From positions 389,501 to 453,500 of the forward strand of contig JACCIC010000005.1 in NCBI GenBank assembly GCA_018907035.1: 64,000 nucleotides of DNA, read 5' to 3'. The DNA is from Sycobia sp. Sy_11 (taxonomy: Eukaryota; Arthropoda; Insecta; Hymenoptera; Epichrysomallidae). Shown here piece after piece: positions 56,735 to 64,000 of this stretch. Every line of letters begins with the position of its first letter. The first letter of the stretch is position 1. The notes beneath the pieces are model-generated. The model was not told where the DNA came from. It ran no database searches and was given only the letters and a program-made list of their open reading frames with translations. Position numbers and translations under genes: made by a program.

Positions 56735-57397
56735 TTTCACACAGTTCCTCAAGAATTGAATGGATTTCATTGATATGATTTATACGTTATTTCCAGCTGA
56801 TGGTTCAGCAATTAGTAATCTTAGTCTCTCAACAAGCTCATGCAGTCTTCTCAGTACACTAATTCTGTTGAAGAATCTTTCTTTGCTATTTTATATTTAA
56901 GTACGTGACCTCCTCCTCCGTTCTTTTTTGTATGATTATCACTGTCGCGAAACATCGGTGCAATGATGTTGAAATATTTTCTGCTCTTCGATGAGCGTAT
57001 AGATTCATCTTTACTATGTTTTTTCCGGTGAGCACTTGTTGCTTCTAGAATACTGCGATAATTTTCACGATCTGCTGGAATTATTAATGTGTCATCTGGT
57101 TCTTTTTTAATAAGTAGCTCCAGTAGTCATTACTTTTAGGATAAGTAAATCTTTCACATTTAGTTTATTATCATCAAATATAATTTCAGAATCGCCAAGC
57201 ATATATGTATCTCCAATATTTTTTCCTCCATATATGTTATCAAATTTACTGCGGATTTGATCTAAAATATTAGTTTTAACATTGTCTGCATGCATAGATT
57301 TGAATGTCGAATTCATCATTGAGTTATGTAATGAGACAAAATCATCATCGGAATCATAATTTTTTATGGTGGCTGAGCGAATATTATTATCTAACAT
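56735..57397 (-). pseudogene. viral-element protein of unknown function, frameshifted
   Basis: Starts MLDNNIRSATIKNYDSDDDF at 57397, runs to a stop at 57107, and continues in another frame as KKEPDDTLIIPADRENYRSI, SAHRKKHSKDESIRSSK and finally ELVERLRLLIAEPSAGNN and HINEIHSILEELCEIG near 56735. The layout (disordered acidic start, basic middle, helical end) recurs, as far as I remember, in proteins encoded beside adenain-type proteases in arthropod and Hydra viral elements. The role is unknown. Confidence 0.5.
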
Positions 57398-57456
57398 CTA
57401 AGTCCGACATGGTGTCGTGTTGCTATGTAAAATTGCACTGAGTATTTAACATTTTT

Positions 57457-57702
57457 TTAATTTCCTTTTACTGCAAAACAGTCAAAACCATTTCTGTATC
57501 CACCATCATCCATCTTTCTATCTTTATCAATAACAGCAAATCCAAATTTATCATTTTTCCAGCATTCAGAATGAAGATTACGAAACTCGTTGAAAGACAG
57601 ATGAGTGTTGACATGGTCATCATAAATATGTTTTAAATTCACATTATCTTTTCGATAAATTACTAAAATATTAATATTATCTCTAATAAGATGTTTTTAT
57701 AT
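57457..57702 (-). pseudogene. C-terminal part of a viral packaging ATPase (FtsK/HerA-like)
   Basis: Minus-strand frame with ILVIYRKDNVNLKHIYDDHV, SFNEFRNLHSECWK, KFGFAVIDKDRKMDDG and GYRNGFDCF before TAA. I read this as the end of a genome-packaging ATPase of the Polinton/adintovirus type; the Walker A and B parts are absent, so the assignment rests on the tail and on the neighbouring protease and integrase. A stop at about 57703 limits it upstream, and the oppositely oriented protease gene begins within 100 bases. Confidence 0.5.
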
Positions 57703-57783
57703 ATGAACATACGACTAGCTTAGATAAAAGCACTCTACATTGGTGACAGCAGCAAAAAAATAATTAAAATCAGGTAAAAATTC

Positions 57784-58515
57784 ACGGAAAGTAATACAGT
57801 CCGCCTTAAAAGGTGCTCGTCAAGCTCTTAAGAATAGTCGTTGTAAGAAGAAAGTTCGCCAATTTTAGACGGAAGGGGTATCACACGTAAAATGAGAACT
57901 TTTATGAAAGTTCTACCTTTCCTTATTCCACTGTTCGCAGGATGAAGTGCAACTGGTGCTTTAGCCGGAGGTGTTGCTGGAATAACTAAAGCAGTAAATG
58001 ATGCGAAAGCTGTGCAAAAAGATTATCAAGAAAGCAAGCGTCATAATTGCTTTAGGTAAAGATCTATATCTGAAGCCGTATAAACGTGGAGTGGGGTTAT
58101 TTCTCAAACCGCATGTCGAGCATGGTCTAATTGAAAGGAAAAAAACTTCAATTTAATTTTGCCAAATCGTCCACTAACAAACTATGAACTTATAAAATAT
58201 GCACATATATTACAAATTCCATATTTACGAGGTGTTTTCATGAGAAATAGCCTTCCTCGTAATGGGCCGTGGCATAACGAATCTGCTATTGTTAATCTCG
58301 ATGATTTACAAAATAAAGGTACTCATTGGGCCAGTTATCGAAAGAGAAGATATGACGTCACCTACTTTTATAGCTGTAGTGACGTCAAACCTTCCATAGA
58401 TCTTATCAAATTTTTCAATGTGAAAGAAGTATAATACAACTATACAAAATATCAGAATTTCGACTCATTCATTTGCGGTCATCTTTGTCTGCGTTTTTTA
58501 ACTGAAAGTCTATAA
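57784..58515 (+). pseudogene. adenain-type cysteine protease of the viral element, decayed
   Basis: Capsid-maturation protease of the adenovirus/Polinton type (ULP1-like fold). Order: a basic N-terminus (RKVIQSALKGARQALKN), a glycine/alanine-rich stretch (SATGALAGGVAGITKAVNDA), YLKPYKRGVGLFLK, then the protease core (PNRPLTNYELIKYAHILQIP, RGVFMRNSLPRNGPWHNES, KGTHWASYRKR with the catalytic His, and ICGHLCLRFL with the catalytic Cys). Stops at about 57855, 57942 and 58433 and at least one frameshift break it. The final TAA (58513-58515) overlaps the TATA box of the next gene. Confidence 0.8.
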
Positions 58516-58560
58516 AAAGAATTTGTCAGATAAAATTTGATCATGTTCACTCAGTCAGTC
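58511..58560 (+). promoter_or_regulatory. core promoter of the next viral-element gene
   Basis: TATAAAAAG at 58511-58519 and an initiator-like CACTCAGTCAGTC just before ATG at 58561. Confidence 0.5.
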
Positions 58561-58890
58561 ATGAAACATAGTTTCACTTTGACTCTAGGAAAATCTGTTT
58601 TAGAAGCCCAATACTTTCCATCCATTGAACTACTAAAACATTTAAATTATGTTTTAGGTTTAGTCGAACTTTTAACCTTTAATTCATTTCCAAGTATTGA
58701 CAATACAAATAATCAGATTCATTTAAAAGGAGAAATTTTTACTATCCCCATTGGCAGTTACGAGATTGATCATATAAATCAATTTTTATCAAATACATTG
58801 AAATCTAAAGTACTTAATAAAAACAAAATTAGATTCAAATTTGTGAAAGTACATTGGGAATCAAAATTGAGATGCTGCACAAATAGTTAA
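58561..58890 (+). pseudogene. viral-element structural-type gene, 5' part only
   Basis: Begins MKHSFTLTLGKSVLEAQYFP, continues with LGLVELLTFNSFPSIDNTNN and GEIFTIPIGSYEIDHINQFL. This is the start of a protein that I associate with adenain-carrying viral elements in arthropods, probably a capsid or vertex component. At about 58840 it passes into OR-locus sequence, so the last codons before the stop at 58888 are not viral. The rest of the gene is missing. Its product, if any, would be a truncated fragment. Confidence 0.6.
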
Positions 58891-59806
58891 CTAAAACTTC
58901 TACCATTTTCAACCACAAACACTGTGCTACAGTTATAATATTAACTGAATATTGTTTATTTATTAAATTAATTTTAATGGAAGTCTGGATCGAGTAGCAT
59001 AGCCATACTTCAATTAACCAGCGATGCAATATTCGCATATTTCGGCTGGAATTTTTCATAGTGGTGGATTATTTACATATTTTTAGTCCTTAGTAACTTT
59101 CATATTGAACTACATAATAATAATTGACCTTTAAAGATCGTGCAATGCATTCGAGTCAGTCAAGATAGAAGTAACTAAAAGGTGCTTCATGAACAATATT
59201 TCAATTTTCTTGGACACTGATTATAAATTCGATATTTAATTTTGAAAATTGAATATTGTGCCATTATTTGAATATAAGTAAAATCATATTTCTCAATATA
59301 TTATGTCATTTCGATAATTTGATACAATATATATTATTATTGATATGCTTTTATTTTATTATATTAAAAAATGTTTTAAAAATTGGAAAAACCATTGGTA
59401 TAGTTTCATTGCACCTGTAGGAGATTATTCTCAGGGTAATGAATTAGATTTAGAAGAATAAATAAAGATTTTCAAAAGTTAAAAATAAAGTCTTACTCAT
59501 ATTTGTATACAGTAGTATATTAAATAGCGTTCGCTATATTTTGTTCAATGACATTCTGTTGGATTTCTCTTACTATACCACGCTCTCGCGACTACCGCTG
59601 GTGAGGTACGATCGGTGTAGCAAGCGGTTTAGAAGCATCTAATATTTCGCCAGAAACTAGTCACTCAATCAGTGTAAATCTTTTACGCAAGTACCCTAAT
59701 ATCTTCTTGTACAATTAATCTTTAATGATTTGAATAAGTAATAGAAAAAGTAAAACATCACAGAAAATATTGAAATTTTGATTCATCAAAATCCCCTCAT
59801 TTTCTA
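58840..59806 (+). repeat. OR-locus flank, copy C
   Basis: 58840-58950 resembles 14118-14220, and 59085-59290 resembles 5855-5985 and 20885-21000. No exon recognised. Short minus-strand frames here are not conserved. Confidence 0.5.
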
Positions 59807-60716
59807 CTACCTTTGCCCATCTTTCTGGTAATATGGCGATACCGTGACGAAAGAATGATGGCGGTTTCGAGGCGACTCAATTATCCACAAATTTTCGCAC
59901 ATCTTGAGCATGTCGAGTGGCGCTATGTCTGGCGAGTACGCTGGGTACGGCAACACTTCCCATTCGAGCTCCAACAGAGTTTTTTTAACGGTTTTCGTAA
60001 TATGTGGTCGATCCATGTCATGCAAGAGAATGACTTTGCGCCTATTGCTCACGATTGCTGATATATTTTCGATCAATGTCTGTTGCAAATCGTTCAGTTC
60101 CCGTTTGTATACTTTGGCAGTAATGGTTTTATTCGGTTTTAGCAACTCGTACAACAACACACCCTGCTAGTCCCACTAAATGCACAACAATACCTTTTTG
60201 CCGTGGATGTTCCGTTTTGGTTTCGATGTAGACGGTTGACCTGGAACCACCCATAACTTTATGCGCTTAGGATTATCATAGTAGATTCACTTTTTATCAC
60301 CAGTCACAATACGCCACAGAAAATTCTTCTTTTTTTTGCCTGGCAAGCAAGGACAGTGCGATGTTGTATCGATTCGATTATCTTTATGAATTTCTTTATG
60401 AATTCCTTCTTTATGAATCTTTCCCATCGCATGTAAGCGTTTGTCAACTGCTCTGTTACTGGCTCTTAACTTATTAGCTAGTTCATTCTGCATTTGAGCT
60501 GAGTTTTCGTCTAATAATGCTTGCAATTCACTGTCCTCAAACTTTTTCGGTTGTCCAGAACGTTTTTTGTCATTAATATTAGTATCTCCACTTGTAAACC
60601 ACTGAAACCAATCTTTACATATTGTCAGCGATGGAGATTGTTCACTATAACATTCTTGAAGCAATCGATAAGTTCCGGCTACACTTTTTTCAAATCAGAA
60701 TAGTGCAAAAGGACAT
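59807..60716 (-). pseudogene. mariner transposase (lineage 3), decayed
   Basis: Starts at ATG 60716 and soon meets stops. Recognisable pieces: KDWFQWFTSGDTNINDKKRS and GQPKKFEDSELQALLDENS, IVTGDKK (first Asp), LLYELLKPNKTITAKVYKRE, LLHDMDRPH (second Asp; the usual N after D is M) and SPDIAPLDML (third Asp, 34 residues on). Closest in wording to the intact mariner at 24121, yet clearly separate. Terminal repeats not identified with confidence. Confidence 0.8.
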
Positions 60717-62039
60717 GTCGAAAAAACGATTTTTCACAATTCATTTTTCACTAATCAAAAAATTATAATGTTTACACTAATGATGAGGTCTGTTAAATTT
60801 ATTTTATTTGATAATTCCCAAAATAAAATATAAGTAGGAGATCTGACATATCTGACTTTTCGCCTCCTAATAAAATGATACTTGATAAAGAATATTTAAT
60901 TTCCAATGAATTTTAAAAAGATGGTTAGATGCTAAAACTATGCACTGGATCAAATTTGTTCATATAAGCTAAAATGAAAAATTATAATTTAAATTTTTTG
61001 GAATTTTTAACGCTGACCCTATCAATCATTTCTTGACTGAATTCAACATCTGGGTAAGATAAGGTGGCTCCGTTGCAGGGGTCTATATATTTAAAAGATT
61101 CTGTTGCGTGCTTAGCTAATTTGTATTTAAATATCGGAATAAATCAGATTAAAACTATGAGTGTATTTAACGTTTTTGTAGTATGAGAAAATTCGAATAA
61201 TTTGCGTATTTCTTTGTACGAAATTATATGCGAACGAAACTGTATTTGTACGACAAACGTACATATTTTCATCTAAATTAAATTTTTTTCCTAAATTATT
61301 CTCGTGCATGTTATATTTATTCTTTTTATTCAAATGCATAAAAGTTAAACTTTGATTCTTCGTTTGTAGGATGAATGATCGAATTTATTTTGATAGTGCA
61401 GAACGAATAATTGAAAATTGCTTTATTAAACATCGAGCTCGTAATAAAAACAGAGTGATATTGCAGAAATTCATATAAAGACTTTAGTAGGGCTTATAGA
61501 TATCACAAGCATAAAAATGTACATGCTATAAAAGAGACGCAGATGATCAACCATGACTACAGCTAATGTTATTAATGAAAGTATCTTGGAATTTTGAATA
61601 CTTCGATATTTTTAGAAAAGCCAATATAAGGAGAAAGTTTTCGAAGATTCACTTTCTTTCCACGATTTTGCTGAGGAATGTATATTCTTGGTTTGAGGTT
61701 ATTAACAATTTTTTAAAATAACCAAATGATCTTTGCAAGATTCTATCATAATTGAATACATAATCTAAAACAATGGCATTGCTACGGCCAAGGTTTACAT
61801 ATTTCCTCCGAATATTCTGAGCTTTCTGTAAAATAATATCTATAATATGAATTTTATTTTTATATTATAACTATCTAATGCAATTAAACAGTTTTATTTT
61901 ATTACAACAGTATAATTCAATTATAATGTTACATTTTGCGAGATTCGAGATTGTTATATAGTATTGAATAAAGTCAACTATTTATTATTTCATTATTAAA
62001 ACAGTATAATTCATTTATAATAAAATTTTAGAGAATAGA

Positions 62040-62420
62040 ATTTTATATAGAAGTCACATGGTGCAAGATCTGAAGACTCAGGTGGGTGGTCAAATACTGC
62101 ATGTTGTACTTGGTAGTGAACTTCTTGATGGATAGTGCGGAATGAGCTGCCGCATTGTATTGGAGAAACCATGGCTTTTGCATATACAGGTTGTTTTTTT
62201 CTTACTCTTTTACGTTCAGCAAGTACTTGAACATGGTTATGTTGGTTAGCAATTTGAGCTACAGGATCCCAGTGAAGAAATACAATTCCATGAATGTAAA
62301 AAAAAATAATCATCTTTGCTTTGAATTTGACTTTGTTCCTTTACGTTCTTTTTGGATTCTTGGCGAAGTTGGACTCTTTCAATGCATGAATTGGCGCTTA
62401 GAACCGACACAAACAGGAAC
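62040..62420 (-). pseudogene. mariner-type transposase fragment (lineage 4)
   Basis: Minus strand: GSKRQFMH, KSPTSPRIQKERKG, MIIFFYIHGIVFLHWDPVAQ and, at the end, HAVFDHPPESSDLAPCDFY (third catalytic Asp region). The stretch matches the central part of Mos1/SETMAR-like transposases, with several stops and no N-terminus. It is missing from the paralogous region in copy A. Confidence 0.65.
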
Positions 62421-62978
62421 ACCGCATTCTCTCTCTCTTTCTCTTTCTATATTTGACAAAAAATTATACGTTCATCAGTTAAGTTCATTTGTTTTATTTA
62501 AAAAATACAAATTTATAATACATTTGTATACATATTTTTTATTCGAAATTTTAAAATATATTAAAGCTTATTTAGTTTAGAATATAAACATATATCTTCG
62601 GTTTTTAAATGTTATTTACATATTCTTCTATACAATTTATTTACGTCATCGTGTACAAATTATGTATCCAAAAATCGTTAAACCACTACCTTCTCAATAA
62701 CGTATTTTTAACAACACAATTTGCTGAAAGTTTGCATAGATTTAGTTATCAGACATTCTGAACATACTTTACTTCTTTTGAGGTTGGATATACAGATTGA
62801 TCTATATTTCCATTAATCTGAAAAAAGATATGTACCTATTTTTCAATTAGAAATTTATAAAAAATACAAAGATCATAACAAATAGTATATTAAAACGTAA
62901 ATATTATTTTTTTTTATGATAAATGAATGTAAATGTTCATTATTTTAATAAAAAGAAGAACATAGAAAATGTTGGTGT

Positions 62979-63008
62979 GTTGCAAATGCGCGCGCGCGCA
63001 TTTGCAAC
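62979..63008. repeat. perfect 30-bp palindrome with (GC)6 centre
   Basis: GTTGCAAAT, six GC units, ATTTGCAAC. Embedded in AT-rich DNA of copy C and not found at the matching place in copy A. Confidence 0.85.
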
Positions 63009-63574
63009 TTTATTTTCTTTTTTTTTTAATAGGACTAGAGAAAAAAATTACTGTAAGTAAATTCAAATTCATTAAATAATACTTTTAAACATATGACATG
63101 ACTGAATATATAAGATCGAGTAGAAATCATAAATTAAGAGGACTAACAGCAGAGAAGTTTATAAGCTTTCATAGCTAAGGGGAAAATTACCTAATAATAA
63201 TAAGTAAAAGATTGCATATAAATTATGTAAATTTCTATTTCAAGTCAGCGAAGCAAACTAATTTAGAGTTAATTTACATTTTAAATATTGTATGGTGCAT
63301 ATATTTTAATTATGTGTAGTATACTAATAATATCATTACCTATGAAAAATTACTGTATTAACAAAAAATATGAATAAATAAAACATAATATATGAATCTG
63401 GCACTTTTTCAGGTTTTTTCGTAGCTTGAAAATTACTTGATCGCTGAAAGATTCTTGCCTGCTCTAAGATATTACATAGATTTAATAAAACACGCTCAAC
63501 ATATCCAACATGGACAATATATTTTTAAAACTTAGATTAATCATTAATATTTCCTATATTCTGTGATGTTATAT

Positions 63575-63594
63575 ATACTATATATATATGTATG

Positions 63595-63640
<46 letters not shown>
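63575..63640. repeat. (TA)n/(TATG)n microsatellite
   Basis: TA runs with TATG interruptions. Confidence 0.9.
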
Positions 63641-63642
<2 letters not shown>

Positions 63643-64000
63643 GAAAATGCTATTGTGACAACGATATACATATTTCAGACAAATAGTACACAAATCTGGC
63701 AGCGGATTAATATGCAGGTATGAAGGACAGCTACCTGACACCAGACTTAACTGCACCCGATCTGCAACCGTTCCTCGGAGCAGAGAAAATCTGTGCGTAT
63801 TCTTCACTTCATGTGGAACCACTGAGCAGTGAACATTAGCAACACAACTTGTATTATTATTTGACTTTATTTATATTCCATTACGTATATATAAAATATC
63901 GTTCATTGTTTTTTACATTCATGAGTTTAACATTAGTATTTCCTGATTTCGTGTAAAGAAAAATCATTGTGATTGTTTAAATAAAGAATATTATGTGAAC
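63641..64000. other. terminal stretch with a GC-richer patch
   Basis: 63690-63820 is GC-richer and open on the minus strand (MVPHEVKNTHRFSLLRG at 63822), but no family is recognised. Nothing else supported. Confidence 0.35.

Larger units (their letters stand above)
60869..63570 (+). repeat. OR-locus copy C: intron and flank without exons
   Basis: 60869-61335 is collinear with intron sequence 11640-12110 of copy A; 61421-61565 with 14615-14758; 61565 to about 61980 with 16039-16440; about 62590-62720 with 17295-17400; about 63080-63570 with 17915-18405. Copy C lacks the region carrying the last OR exon and the mariner of copy A, and has its own insert with a transposase fragment at about 62040-62420. 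Confidence 0.75.

Noticed and set aside
58340..58390. Two TGACGTCA motifs as a regulatory inverted repeat
   Set aside because: They lie within the protease reading frame and are more simply coding sequence.
63544..63822. 92-codon minus-strand frame near the right end
   Set aside because: Half of it is TA repeat; the remainder has no recognisable family, so only noted as a GC-richer patch.

Overview
The window looks like an insect nuclear genome, most probably an ant or other hymenopteran. It is very AT-rich with many long (TA)n, (CA)n and (CT)n tracts, genes are sparse and intron-bearing, mariner transposons are abundant, and there is a tandemly duplicated odorant-receptor (OR) locus of the 7tm_6 type. 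Nothing looks prokaryotic (no operons, no ribosome binding sites). Species cannot be named from the sequence.

Layout. 0-1.6 kb: the end of an LTR retroelement on the minus strand, then the decayed tail of a non-LTR element. 4.4 kb: mariner N-terminus fragment. 6.0-12.6 kb: an OR pseudogene (copy A) whose third exon is split by a 4.7 kb Ty3/gypsy element with a 4-bp target duplication. 13.2-14.1 kb: decayed mariner. 14.8-16.0 kb: solo LTR with a 5-bp target duplication. 19.8-20.3 kb: deleted mariner. 22.6-26.6 kb: two arrays of a 60-bp minisatellite around a mariner with an intact 345-residue transposase. 27.0-29.8 kb: 5'-truncated Jockey-like non-LTR element with a 12-bp target duplication. 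30.1-36.2 kb: AT-rich and nearly featureless. 36.2-37.5 kb: second solo-LTR candidate. 38.8-42.4 kb: an apparently intact four-exon OR gene (copy B), the only convincing host gene. 43.4-44.7 kb: mariner. 45.5-47.4 kb: decayed DNA-transposon transposase. 48.4-49.8 kb: gypsy fragments in opposite orientations. 50.1-51.3 kb: decayed multi-exon gene split by a tRNA-derived SINE. 53.6-58.9 kb: remains of an endogenous Polinton/Maverick (adintovirus-like) DNA virus element with integrase, packaging-ATPase tail, adenain-type protease and a capsid-region fragment. 59.8-60.7 kb: decayed mariner. 60.9-63.6 kb: OR-locus copy C without recognisable exons, collinear with 11.6-18.4 kb.

How it fits together. 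The locus appears to have grown by duplication of an OR unit (A, B, C). B kept a complete reading frame, A was destroyed by a stop codon, an LTR element and deletion, and C keeps only introns and flanks. Copy C serves as the empty site for the solo LTR in copy A. The most unusual signals are histone-mRNA-type 3' stem-loops in the gypsy LTRs, the virus-like gene cluster, and a 60-bp minisatellite whose 20-codon period can be read in both orientations. Identifications rest on motifs and paralogous comparisons inside the window; no database search was possible.
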